From the NCBI GenBank assembly GCA_902779075.1, contig CACZAK010000007.1, forward strand, positions 1 through 64,000: a stretch of 64,000 nt of DNA, read 5' to 3'. Source of the DNA: an uncultured bacterium. GTDB lineage: Bacteria > Verrucomicrobiota > Kiritimatiellia > RFP12 > UBA1067. This document shows, piece after piece, positions 17,131-26,400 of the stretch. Numbering within the stretch: position 1 is the stretch's first letter; each line of letters opens with the position of its first letter. Below the pieces are notes generated by a model. That model saw only the letters and a list, made by a program, of their open reading frames with translations. It was not told the DNA's origin and searched no databases. The position numbers and the translations under genes are program-made.

Positions 17131-20100
17131 TCAGTTCTTCTTCCCGTACACGAGGATTTTGTTGACGGCGAAACAAAGGTTCCTGAAGTCTTCCTCGCGG
17201 CCGACACGGATGTATTTTGCCTTGACGTTCTTTCCGCGCAGGTCGAACTTGTACCGACAGCGTATTGCATTGTCCCTGGCGACCTCGTGCCAGCTCTTTC
17301 CGTCCTTTGATGCCCATATCCGCAGATGTTCTGCCAATCGATGGTCTCTAAATACATCTACCTGTATTCCCGTTATTGTCATTTCTGATTCAAGAGACAG
17401 CTGAACCCAAGGCGATTTCTCTTTTCCCGTATGGCATCCTCTGAGATCTTTATTCTCCCTCTTTTCTCGCACAATTACCGGCTCGTCAGAGACGACCAAC
17501 GCCCACCGCTCCCGTGTATTGAAGCCTCGCTTATCATCGGGACACGATGAAATGTCCGTACGCTCCTTTATGCAGTCTGGAAGTTTTATGCAGTCTGAAA
17601 GCAATTCTCCGCCAAATGCCGAATGAGGATAAGGTTTCGCCTCCTCGTTTCGCACCTTTTCCTCCACGCCCAGATCAGGAGCTATCACGATGTGGGCGAG
17701 CAAGCCGCCTCTGCCATATTCGCGGAAATCGCGACGCTCAAATTCCCTTGTCAAACAACAGGTATTCATCAATCCATCCCAGTGAACCGGGTCGATCTCT
17801 TCGTCTTCGTATATGATATACTTTTTAGGGTCATAATGCCAAGGTCGATAAACACGTTCAAACGACTCATCCGACGAGGAATATCCAAATGCCCCGTATT
17901 CGTCAAACACGAGAACGCCGCCTGGACAATTCATGTCGAATAGGCCAAAGACGTTTGGAGACAGTCTGCCCCCCACAAAGAACCAATTTTGAAATGAATC
18001 ATCGTGGTAGATTATCAGAAGCGTTCCATAGTGAGCTGTCCCGACATCGCTAAAATTAATGTCTTTCACCCGCTTCCTCAGTTTCCCGAACTCATCCTTA
18101 TTCTTATCGGTAAAGTAATCGAATTTCTTGCGTTCACAGTTCCTGATGTTCTTGTTTGCGGCAAAGGCCCATTCCCATTCCGCCTCGGTTGGAAACCTGA
18201 ACACATAGCCATTCGGCAGCAGCGAGGAGTAATTGTCGTTCAGATGCTTGCAGAAAGCATTCCATTGATGTTTCCTGAACGCAGGGCAGATGGGGTGCTT
18301 CTTGATGTGATACTTCTTGAAATCTTCCTCGAAACATTTCTCGGCTTTGCGGCAGTCACCCTCGCAGTCATACTTGGCGAAATCGCGCCACTGTTTTGCT
18401 GTCACGCAATACCGCGTGATCCAGTACGGCTTTGTCAGCGTCACTTTGTGGGTAGACTTCTCCTGTCCATCAGGATTCGACATGTGGAAGCTGCCCTTCG
18501 GAATGGCGCAGAACTCCATTTCCGCGCCGCATGCCATCTTCATCTTGACGATCTTCGGCCTCGAAAGCTTACTCGGGATCTGGTCTGGATTGAAACGGCT
18601 CTGCACAGGGACTTTCACGGACACCGCTTCGGACTTTACCGGACGATGTTCCCAGGCGCGTTCCTTGACCAGATCAGGGCCTACGACGATATGATATAAG
18701 CCGGTCTCACCCTCTCCCACAAGCCAATCTTGATGTAGCCATATAAGACCTAGATTGCGAATTCCGCCCTTCTCCTCGGTCCAGAACAAGGGATCAGTCT
18801 CCTCGTCGGAATAATCCAACTTGACGCCGGGCAAAACCCGGTCAAGACAAATCTCCCTTTCCAGATTATAGATGCCGTTTGTGTTTGGCTTCGCTAGGCC
18901 GCCGATGAAAAGCGAATGTGACTTTTTGTCCTCTACATACGCTCTGTTGTTTCCGACAGGTGTGCGCTCAAAGAGTTTGCTCAGCTCCGAATTGAAGCGC
19001 AGCTTCTTCATGTTCTCATCGGTGAAATCGCCCAGACATTCATTGATCAAATTGCCACTCATTTTGCCATACATCTTTACGGTTCCTTCAAAGTCGGCCG
19101 CATATCGCCACTCCGCCTCCGTTGGAAGCCTGAATACATAGTCCTTCGGGAGCTGCGTCCTGTAGCGCCGGCTCAAGTATCTACAGAACATCTCAATCCT
19201 TGCACGCGGCATTTTCTTGGAAAGAGGATATAATCCCTTGAGCATTTTCTCGATCTCCTCACATTCGGCAACCTCCTGTTCGTCGAAATCCCGCCATTGT
19301 GTCGTCGTCACGCGGTACTTGCTCACCCAAAATGGACGAGTGATCGTGACCTTGCGGTATGTCTTGGCGCTCGACCTGCTGTTCGGCACGAAGAACACGC
19401 CGGCCTTCATCGGCATGAGTTCCATCTTCGCGCCGTTGGACAACACAAAGGTAACCGGCTGCGGGTCTTTGTTCTTCAGCCACGCATACGTTCTATTCGG
19501 TATCGGGCCGTAGTCCTTCGTGTCCTCAGCGTCGTCTTGAACGACGTTGAACTCTCCCTTATGTTTCTCCTTGGGCGGATCCAGATTCGCTGGTTTATTC
19601 TGCCTTGCCTGCTCTTCGGCAAGGCGTTTGGACTCGGCCTCGGCTGCTTCCTTTGCTTTCTCTTCCTCAAGGCGCCTCATTTCGGCTTCTTTGGCCTTTT
19701 CTGCTTCCCTCGCCTTCTCTTCGGCAATGCGCTTCGCCTCTGCTTCCTTCTTCGCCTGTTCTGCGGCACGTTCTCTCTCGGCCTTGTCGGCAGCGGCCTT
19801 CGCCTCCATCTGCCGCCGCAACTCCTCGACCTGTTTCTGTTGCTGTTGCTTGTCAGCCTCATACCGCTGCCAGAACTTCCAGCCTCCTACGCAAAAAAGC
19901 CCCAGAAAGACCAAAATCACAATCGATCTTGCAGCGATGGCGACCACATCCACCTTTGCCCTTGATACGGCTTTCCTGGCGGGTTGGACGGGAACTGGAG
20001 CTGGCGCCGCTACCTCCGTTGGCTTGAGCATCTCCAGCAACGGCGTGTATTTCTCCGGGCGGCGGTCGGCGGGGGCAAGCAAACGTGAGATCACGTTCAG

Positions 20101-20844
20101 CCAACGGTATTTCTTGCGGGTGAGGAGCGTGATCGCGCCGGGGTTGTCGCCGTAGTAGAATCCGGTAAGCCAGCGGAGGAGCATCACGCCTAGGGAGTAT
20201 GCGTCGGCCTTGGGCGTCGCCTCCTCGCCTTCCTCCACTTCCGGCGCGATGTAGTGATGAGTGCCAAGGACGATCTTGCCGCGTCCGGTCTTCGCCACCA
20301 TCGTGTTCTCAGCCTTGACCTCGCTCTTGATCTTCGAGCCGAACACGCGGGAAATGCCGAAGTCCGTCAGGACGACGTTGAGGTCCTTGTCAACGAGAAG
20401 GTTGCTCGGCTTTATGTCGCGGTGGACGATGCCCTCGCCGTGGATGTAGTCGAGGGCGGAGGCGAGCTGCGTGAACCAGTCATACACCATGTCCTCGTCA
20501 ATGCCCTTGAGGTCGATGTCCTCCACGGTGTACGTCCCGCCGTCCGCGTAGGTGACGAGGTCCATCACGAAGTACGGCATCTGCGTACTCTCCTCGAAGC
20601 CGAGGTCGAACACGTGCGTAAGGTTTGGATGCTTCAGACGCGCCAGCAGCTTGCCTTCTTCGAGGAACTTCCTCTTCAGCACGTCACTTACATCGCTCTC
20701 CGAGTCGAAGGTGTAGGTTTTCAGGGCGTAGTGGGTGCCTAGCTCGATGTGCTCCACCTCATAAACCGTCCCCATGCCGCCCTGTCCGAGCATCCGGACA
20801 ACGCGGTAGTTGCCTATTACGCTTCCTGTTTCAAGTTCCCTCAT
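17131..20844 (-). CDS. receptor-like Ser/Thr kinase with two FGE-like domains and discoidin-like end
   Basis: About 1237 residues. Residues 1-270 are a Hanks kinase (LGQGGMGTVYEVEH, ALKTY, IVHRDIKPSNLL, DFGISRVF, GTHHYIAPEV). One membrane segment follows (IVILVFLGLFCVGGWKFW, about 310-328), then a 90-residue Glu/Lys/Ala coiled coil. Two FGE/SUMF1-like domains sit in the presumed periplasm, marked by RLPTEAEWRYAA and RFPTEAEWEWAF. The last 130 residues look like an F5/8-type-C fold (SPWVQLSLESEMTITGIQVDVF, LRIWASKDGKSWHEV). It is a likely signalling receptor sensing something at the envelope. ATG at 20844 is chosen; TTG three codons earlier is possible. First gene of the kinase-Fic-kinase operon. 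Confidence 0.85.
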   Translation of the reverse strand: MRELETGSVIGNYRVVRMLGQGGMGTVYEVEHIELGTHYALKTYTFDSESDVSDVLKRKFLEEGKLLARLKHPNLTHVFDLGFEESTQMPYFVMDLVTYADGGTYTVEDIDLKGIDEDMVYDWFTQLASALDYIHGEGIVHRDIKPSNLLVDKDLNVVLTDFGISRVFGSKIKSEVKAENTMVAKTGRGKIVLGTHHYIAPEVEEGEEATPKADAYSLGVMLLRWLTGFYYGDNPGAITLLTRKKYRWLNVISRLLAPADRRPEKYTPLLEMLKPTEVAAPAPVPVQPARKAVSRAKVDVVAIAARSIVILVFLGLFCVGGWKFWQRYEADKQQQQKQVEELRRQMEAKAAADKAERERAAEQAKKEAEAKRIAEEKAREAEKAKEAEMRRLEEEKAKEAAEAESKRLAEEQARQNKPANLDPPKEKHKGEFNVVQDDAEDTKDYGPIPNRTYAWLKNKDPQPVTFVLSNGAKMELMPMKAGVFFVPNSRSSAKTYRKVTITRPFWVSKYRVTTTQWRDFDEQEVAECEEIEKMLKGLYPLSKKMPRARIEMFCRYLSRRYRTQLPKDYVFRLPTEAEWRYAADFEGTVKMYGKMSGNLINECLGDFTDENMKKLRFNSELSKLFERTPVGNNRAYVEDKKSHSLFIGGLAKPNTNGIYNLEREICLDRVLPGVKLDYSDEETDPLFWTEEKGGIRNLGLIWLHQDWLVGEGETGLYHIVVGPDLVKERAWEHRPVKSEAVSVKVPVQSRFNPDQIPSKLSRPKIVKMKMACGAEMEFCAIPKGSFHMSNPDGQEKSTHKVTLTKPYWITRYCVTAKQWRDFAKYDCEGDCRKAEKCFEEDFKKYHIKKHPICPAFRKHQWNAFCKHLNDNYSSLLPNGYVFRFPTEAEWEWAFAANKNIRNCERKKFDYFTDKNKDEFGKLRKRVKDINFSDVGTAHYGTLLIIYHDDSFQNWFFVGGRLSPNVFGLFDMNCPGGVLVFDEYGAFGYSSSDESFERVYRPWHYDPKKYIIYEDEEIDPVHWDGLMNTCCLTREFERRDFREYGRGGLLAHIVIAPDLGVEEKVRNEEAKPYPHSAFGGELLSDCIKLPDCIKERTDISSCPDDKRGFNTRERWALVVSDEPVIVREKRENKDLRGCHTGKEKSPWVQLSLESEMTITGIQVDVFRDHRLAEHLRIWASKDGKSWHEVARDNAIRCRYKFDLRGKNVKAKYIRVGREEDFRNLCFAVNKILVYGKKN

Positions 20845-20952
20845 CTCGCTCAATCTTCATTTAGACGAATAGAATGCCGTATACATAGCCCGCAGACGCC
20901 TGCTCTGCCAGACCATGCACCTGTCGCTGTCGCTTCTTTTTCCATGTCGCTA

Positions 20953-20958
20953 ATTATA
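20953..20958 (-). promoter_or_regulatory. -10 box of kinase-Fic-kinase operon
   Basis: TATAAT preceded by ATTTTTGG, about 110 bases before the kinase start. No clear -35. Same layout as the boxes at 49677 and 50639. Confidence 0.5.
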
Positions 20959-21040
20959 CCAAAAATCCGCACACTTGCGCGTGGAAATTGAAAAAAACAG
21001 CACATACGCGCCCAGCGTGCGAACAACGCAAGTGAACGTA

Positions 21041-22222
21041 TCAGTTTCGGACGCGGTCGGCGAATTCAGGTTTCGACTTCTCCACGCCATAGCCGTGGCC
21101 GACTTTCACGCGGATGTCGCCAGGGACGATCTCGCGCGCAAGCTCGTAACGCGAGCAGTCGACGCGGCGCACGCCGAACGTGGAGGTTTCACGCAGGATC
21201 GCGGCGGCAAGGGTATCCGCCTGTTCAAACGGCGCAAGGACGATGAGGAGGTGTCCCGGACGCCCCTTCTTCATCGTGAGCGGCGCGAGCGACACGTCGA
21301 GCGCACCGGCCGCACGCAATTTGTCGCACGCAAAGGCGAGGTCCTCGCCCGTCATGTCGTCGATATTCGCACGCAGTTCGGCAATGCGACCGTTCGGTCC
21401 ACCTGCCTCCACGACAGGTGGGGCGAGCCGTCCCGGCGAGCCGCCAATAAACGCGCGCACGCCGTTCAGACGTCCCGGCACCTCGCGGTGTCCGAGACCA
21501 AGACCCGTGCGCTCCACCGCAAGCGGGGGCATCGGACCGAAGGCATCTGCGAAATGTACGAGCAACGCCGCGCCCGTGGGCGTGAGCAGCTCGCAGTCCG
21601 CCGCGCCCGAGGTGTACGGCACGCCTGTGAGAATGTTCGACGTGGCGGGCGCGGGGACAGGCAACGTGCCATGCGCGCACTTGACGAACCCGCCGCCCAC
21701 TTCGGGACGGCTCGCCACCACGCACACGGGTCCCAGTTCCTCCAGCAGCAACGCCACCGAGGCGATGTCGCTAATGGCGTCGGCCATGCCCACTTCATGG
21801 AAATGGATTTCCGAAACGGGACGCCCGTGCGCCTTCGCCTCGGCGTCCGCAATCAGATCGTACACCGCCTGCACATGCGCTTTCACGGCGTCCGACGCGT
21901 TGAGCGCCGCGATCTGCGCGGCAATGTCGGCCCGCGAGGCGTGATGATGGTGGTGCGCGTGATCGTGGTCGTGACCCGCCTCGTGATCGTGATGATGGTG
22001 GTGGTCGTGCTCTTCCTCGGTGTGTCCGTGGATGTGTACGTCCACGCGCGTACCGACAAGACCGCACACGGTCGCGGGATCCGCATGTACATGTACGCCG
22101 GGAATGCCGAGCGCGTTGATGCGCGCGAGCGCGGCCGCACGGTCTGGAACCAACTCAAGGAGCGCGGCGGTGAGCATGTCACCGGCCGCGCCCATCGTGC
22201 ATTCGAGGTAGAGCGTCTTCAT
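21041..22222 (-). CDS. larC: LarC, nickel-pincer cofactor nickel insertion protein
   Basis: About 393 residues. The start MKTLYLECTMGAAGDMLTAA is typical. A very His-rich loop (residues 66-95, HDHHHHHDHEAGHDHDHAHH) is the expected nickel store. Later family blocks are EIHFHEVGMADAISDIAS, CAHGTLPVPAPAT, LLTPTGAALL and ELRANIDDMTGEDLA. LarC inserts Ni into the pincer nucleotide used by lactate racemase and other LarA-type enzymes. An in-frame REP-like element at 21417-21442 adds about nine residues (GGSPGRLAP). The C-terminus stops at KPEFADRVRN, which I judge about 25 residues short for the family. No larA, larB or larE is in the window. Confidence 0.85.
   Translation of the reverse strand: MKTLYLECTMGAAGDMLTAALLELVPDRAAALARINALGIPGVHVHADPATVCGLVGTRVDVHIHGHTEEEHDHHHHHDHEAGHDHDHAHHHHHASRADIAAQIAALNASDAVKAHVQAVYDLIADAEAKAHGRPVSEIHFHEVGMADAISDIASVALLLEELGPVCVVASRPEVGGGFVKCAHGTLPVPAPATSNILTGVPYTSGAADCELLTPTGAALLVHFADAFGPMPPLAVERTGLGLGHREVPGRLNGVRAFIGGSPGRLAPPVVEAGGPNGRIAELRANIDDMTGEDLAFACDKLRAAGALDVSLAPLTMKKGRPGHLLIVLAPFEQADTLAAAILRETSTFGVRRVDCSRYELAREIVPGDIRVKVGHGYGVEKSKPEFADRVRN
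21417..21442 (+). repeat. REP-like hairpin inside larC
   Basis: Head GGTGG, nine-base left arm GGCGAGCCG, loop TCC, right arm CGGCGAGCC. The arms pair except for a tandem GA/GA in the middle. Almost identical to the copy at 31303-31329. Confidence 0.75.
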
Positions 22223-22226
22223 TCCG

Positions 22227-22520
22227 TCAGGCAGCGGCGGCGGACGTGTTGCGGCGTTCAATGGACAACCGCTCAAAGAACAGCATCACGCCAAAGAAGG
22301 CAAGACCGAAGGCAAGGATGATCAAACCGAGGTACGTATCTTCGAGGCTCAGGTCAAACAGGCCCTCGCCCTCCATCGCGGAATGCACGCAGTCGACGGA
22401 CCACATGAGCGCCGCGCCCCAAAACATGAGCATCGTGGCAAACACGGCGGGCGTGCGAAGGACTTTGAAATAGAGGACCGTGAAGACGATCGCGGCCGCA
22501 ATGGTCATGAGCTCACACAT
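22227..22520 (-). CDS. small membrane protein upstream of larC
   Basis: 97 residues with three predicted membrane helices (MTIAAAIVFTVLYFKVL, VFATMLMFWGAALMW, LIILAFGLAFFGVMLFF). No known motif that I recognise. It overlaps the preceding small gene by eight bases and ends four bases before larC, so the three are almost certainly one operon. Its partner gene and linkage to larC suggest a membrane pair tied to nickel or lactate metabolism, which is inference only. Confidence 0.7.
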   Translation of the reverse strand: MCELMTIAAAIVFTVLYFKVLRTPAVFATMLMFWGAALMWSVDCVHSAMEGEGLFDLSLEDTYLGLIILAFGLAFFGVMLFFERLSIERRNTSAAAA

Positions 22521-22857
22521 TGGGCACCACCTTCCGATGCTCGGCGATCTCGCTCACCACGACCATGCCGATCCACACGACGAGGAGCAGGACGGCCATC
22601 GATACGCCCACCGTCATAATCTCGTGGATCATCTCCTTAGTGTCGTTTGGATCCTTCATCGCGGTGAGGAACGGCGGGAAGAACGTGATCTCTCCGTGGT
22701 AGATGTGCTCGATCGCGAGGAGGAACGAACCTCCAAGCGCCATCTTCACAAGCCAATGGAGCTTGCGGAGGAACGGATTGCGCGTTTTGCCTTCCGTAGT
22801 CTTCTGTACGACGGCCGCGACGGCTGCGCCGGCGAGAGGTGCTGTAAAACAGGCCAT
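22513..22857 (-). CDS. small membrane protein, first gene of larC operon
   Basis: 114 residues starting MACFTAPLAGAAVAAVVQK after an AAGAAAGGAAA ribosome site. Two to three hydrophobic stretches are visible, one of them near the C-terminus (VSMAVLLLVVWIGMVVV). The N-terminal MACF..P style is one I have seen in conserved small proteins of anaerobes, but I cannot name a family. The amphipathic block KLHWLVKMALGGSFLLAIEHIYHGEI is notable for its histidines. Overlaps the next gene by eight bases. Confidence 0.68.
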   Translation of the reverse strand: MACFTAPLAGAAVAAVVQKTTEGKTRNPFLRKLHWLVKMALGGSFLLAIEHIYHGEITFFPPFLTAMKDPNDTKEMIHEIMTVGVSMAVLLLVVWIGMVVVSEIAEHRKVVPNV

Positions 22858-22930
22858 TGTTATTTCCTTTCTTGTTGCAAAATTGATGTAAAGAGTTTAT
22901 CAGAATGACGCGCCGATGTCCAGTCCGCAT

Positions 22931-23386
22931 TTAGGGCCATTTGAAATCGGGAAGTATCTCCGCGAGCGGTCCCGTAACGAAAGCGCGTGCGCGCGCGCGA
23001 GGATGCGGGAGCGTTAAATCCGGTTCGTCAAGCACTAGGTCGCCGAAGGCGATGAGGTCGAGGTCGATCGTTCGCGGCGCGTTGCGTACCCCGGTGCGAA
23101 CGCGCCCCTGCTCGTCCTCGATTCCATGCATGAGCCGCGAGAACTCATGCACCTCGAGCGACGTCTCGAACGCGGCGACCTGGTTAAGGAAACGCATGTG
23201 CGCGAATTCCGGCGGCACGTCCACGCCGTCGTTGTCCAGCAGCGAACTCGCCTTCACGAGATGCGTCCCCGGCAACTTGGCGAGGGCGTCGAGCGCCCGC
23301 GCCAGACGTTCCGCACGCGGCTCTATGTTGCTGCCAAGCGCCACCACGGCAAGGACCGCCTGGGGCGAAGTTTCCGTTTTTTCCAT
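22931..23386 (-). CDS. folK: HPPK, folate biosynthesis pyrophosphokinase
   Basis: 151 residues, the normal HPPK length. Motifs: ALGSNIEPRAERL at the start, FLNQVAAFET, the ATP/Mg loop GRVRTGVRNAPRTIDLDLIAFGD, and the end motif LTLPHPRARARAFVTGPLAEI. It transfers pyrophosphate from ATP to 6-hydroxymethyl-7,8-dihydropterin. The gene stands alone, divergent from the hydrazine-synthase-like gene, and its -10 box (TATACT, 23392-23397) leaves about six bases before the ATG. Confidence 0.93.
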   Translation of the reverse strand: MEKTETSPQAVLAVVALGSNIEPRAERLARALDALAKLPGTHLVKASSLLDNDGVDVPPEFAHMRFLNQVAAFETSLEVHEFSRLMHGIEDEQGRVRTGVRNAPRTIDLDLIAFGDLVLDEPDLTLPHPRARARAFVTGPLAEILPDFKWP

Positions 23387-23391
23387 GCCGA

Positions 23392-23420
23392 AAGTATATC
23401 ACACATGCGCCGCCCCCTCA
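23392..23420 (-). promoter_or_regulatory. folK promoter
   Basis: -35 TTGAGG, 17-base spacer ending TGTGA, -10 TATACT (23392-23397). The ATG follows six bases later, so the mRNA should be leaderless or nearly so. Confidence 0.65.
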
Positions 23421-23437
23421 AGCGCGTCACTAAAGCG

Positions 23438-23466
23438 TGTCATGCCGCCTGAATTTATGCTATACT
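23438..23466 (+). promoter_or_regulatory. promoter of hydrazine-synthase-like gene
   Basis: -10 TATACT (23461-23466). A weak -35 (TGTCAT) lies 17 bases upstream. An AGGAGA ribosome site at 23475-23480 precedes the ATG at 23485. Confidence 0.55.
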
Positions 23467-23484
23467 GATTGCACAGGAGAAATT

Positions 23485-26400
23485 ATGCACTCGTTCAGCA
23501 AAAAGTGTCTCGCGCTTGGCGCGGTAATGGTGGCGGGCGTCGCGCTGGCGGCGCCGTCGAAGGGACGGTACGTCCATGTGCGCCTCGCGCGCATCCCGGC
23601 CGTGCTGTCGATCGCGGAGCTGGAGGTGTATTCCGGCGGACGCAACGTGGCGAAGGGTAAGCGCGCCACGCAGAGCAGCCTCGGCTCGGGCGGTGTCCCG
23701 GAGCGCGCGGTGGATGGCAACACGAACCACGACTGGGGCGGGCGGTCCATCACGCACACCAACGAGGGAGAGAAGAAAAAGCCGCAGTGGTGGGAGGTCG
23801 ATCTCGGCACGAGCGTCTCGGTGGACAAGATCGTGCTCTACAACCGCAAGGATTTCAGCCACCGCTCCGACGGCGTGCAGGTGTTCCTGCTGGACGAGAA
23901 CCGCCGCGTCGTGCGCGGCCAGTCGTTCATCGACGCGGGTCCGCTTGTGCTGACCATGGACTTCGTGAAGGACAAGTGCTCGGAACTCGCCGGGAAGACG
24001 ATGGCAGAGGTGAACGCCTCGAAGCCGCCGCCTCCGCCTCCGCCGCCTCCGCCCATTGACGACGAGACGATGCTTGCACGTGAAGCGCTCAAGTGGTTCA
24101 ACGCCGAGGCGATGGAGCGCGCCATCCGCGCCTACGCCGAAAAATATCCGCAGGCCTACGGCGATTCCGCCGCGCTCCTCGCACGTGTCGCGGAAGTGAA
24201 GTCCGTCGTGGAATCCGCCAAGACCACGGCGGTCGCGGGGCGACCGCCCTACCAGGCGGCGGCCGCGGCGATTCTAAAACTTCAGGGCGACGTGTATCTG
24301 CGCCATCCCGCCGTCGATTTCTCGAACTACCTCTTCGTGAAGCGCAGCCGGAGGTCGCATTCCGGCCTGCCGCACAACTGGCAGGGGAACTCGTCCGTGC
24401 CGCTGCGGGGATATGCCAACTCCATCATCTCCATGCCCATCCGCCGCAAAGCGGGCGAGAAGGGGCTGACCATCGTCGATTCCAAATCCTTCCTCGGCGA
24501 CGTGGATCTCGACTTCGACGCGGACAAGATCGCCTACTCCGGCGGACTTGACAGCGAGAAGCGCTGGTGCGTGCTCGAGACGAGCCTCGACGCGCCCCTG
24601 AAGCAGAAGCTCCTTTCGCCGGCCGGACTCGACGACATCGACTGCTACGATCCCTGCTACCTTCCCGATGGGCGCATGCTCTTCGTCTCCACGAGCGGCT
24701 TCCACGGCGTTCCCTGCGTGACCGGACACGACTACGTGGGCAACACGCACCTACTCGAAAAGGACGGCACGGTGAAGCGCCTCGTGTTCGACCAGGACAA
24801 CAGCTGGTGCCCCGTGGTGATGAACAACGGACGCGTCCTCTACCTTCGCTGGGAATACACCGACAGCGCGCACTACTTCTCGCGCGTGATGATGACGATG
24901 AACATCGACGGTTCCGACCAGAAGGCGTTCTACGGCTCGAACTCCTACTGGCCGAACTCGCTCTTCTACGCCCGGCCGCTGCCGGGATCCGTCACGAAGT
25001 TCTGCGGCATCGTCTCCGGACACCACGGCTGTGCGCGCGAGGGCGAGCTCGTGCTCTTCGACGTGATGAAGGGCCGCAACGAGACGGACGGCGTGATGCA
25101 GCGCATCCCCGGCTGGGGCAAGCCCGTCGCGAACAAGGCGCGCGACAAGCTCGTGAATGGATCGCATCCGCGCTTCCTGCATCCGTATCCGCTTTCGGAC
25201 GAGCTGTTCCTCGTGTCCGTCCACCAAGGCAACGGCGATTCGTTCGTCGTGGCGTTCGCGGACATCTACGACAACATCGTTCCCATTTACGCCGCTGACG
25301 GCTGGAACTGCCTGGAGCCGCTCCCGATCAAGAAGCGCGAGCGTCCGAGGATGTCCATCGACCGGCGCAACGACAAGGTGGACACCTGCACCGTCTACCT
25401 CCAGAACGTGAACTTCGGCAACGGTCTGAAGGGCGTTCCGAAGGACGCCGCGAAGAAGCTCCGCCTCTTCTCCTACAGCTATTCGCCGCGCAACGTGGGC
25501 GGACACTACCACATCGGCTTCGAGGGCCCGTGGGACGCGCGCAACATCCTCGGCGAAGTGGAGCTCGAGAAGGACGGCAGCGCGATCTTCACCGTTCCCG
25601 CCAACACGCCGTTCGCGATCCAGCCGCTGGACAAGGACGGTTGCAAGCTTCAGGAAATGCGTTCGTGGTTCGTGGGCGTGCCCGGTGAGGTGATTTCCTG
25701 CACGGGCTGCCACGAAAACCAGAACGAGGCGCCGCCCGCTTACGGTTCCGCCGCCTCCCGCAAAAAGCCGCAGACGCCTACGCCGTGGTACGGTCCGCGC
25801 CGCAACTACGCGTTCCAGCGCGAGGTTCAGCCGGTCCTCGACCGGAAGTGCATCGGCTGCCACAATGCGTCGAGCAAGGCGAAGACGAAATCGGGCGCGC
25901 CGCTCCCGGACTTCGACGGCAGCAAGATGGAGGGCAACTACTCGAAGGCGTACGTGAACCTCATGCCGTACGTCCGCCGCAACGGGCCGGAGGGCGACTA
26001 CCATTTGCTCACGCCGCTCGAGTTCCACGTCTCCACGTCGGAGCTCTACCAGCGTCTTGTGAAGGGACACCACAACGTGCAGCTCACCGATGAGGAAATG
26101 GACCGGCTCATCACGTGGATGGACCTCAACGTGCCGTACTGGGGCACCTGGACCGAACAGACGCACGAACACGCGCGCGCGCTGCGCAACCTTGCCCGCC
26201 GGAAGGAAATGGCGCTCAAGTGGGCTGGCGACAAATACGATCCCGAGAAGATCGTGAACCCCTACGTCCCCGGCACCGAGAAGTTCATCGCGCCACGGCC
26301 TGGTAGGGCGCGATCACCGAGCGCGCCGATTGATGGCTGGCCGTTCGACGCGGCGCGCGCGAAGGCGATGCAGGGCGGACGCACGCCGCGCACGTTCGAC

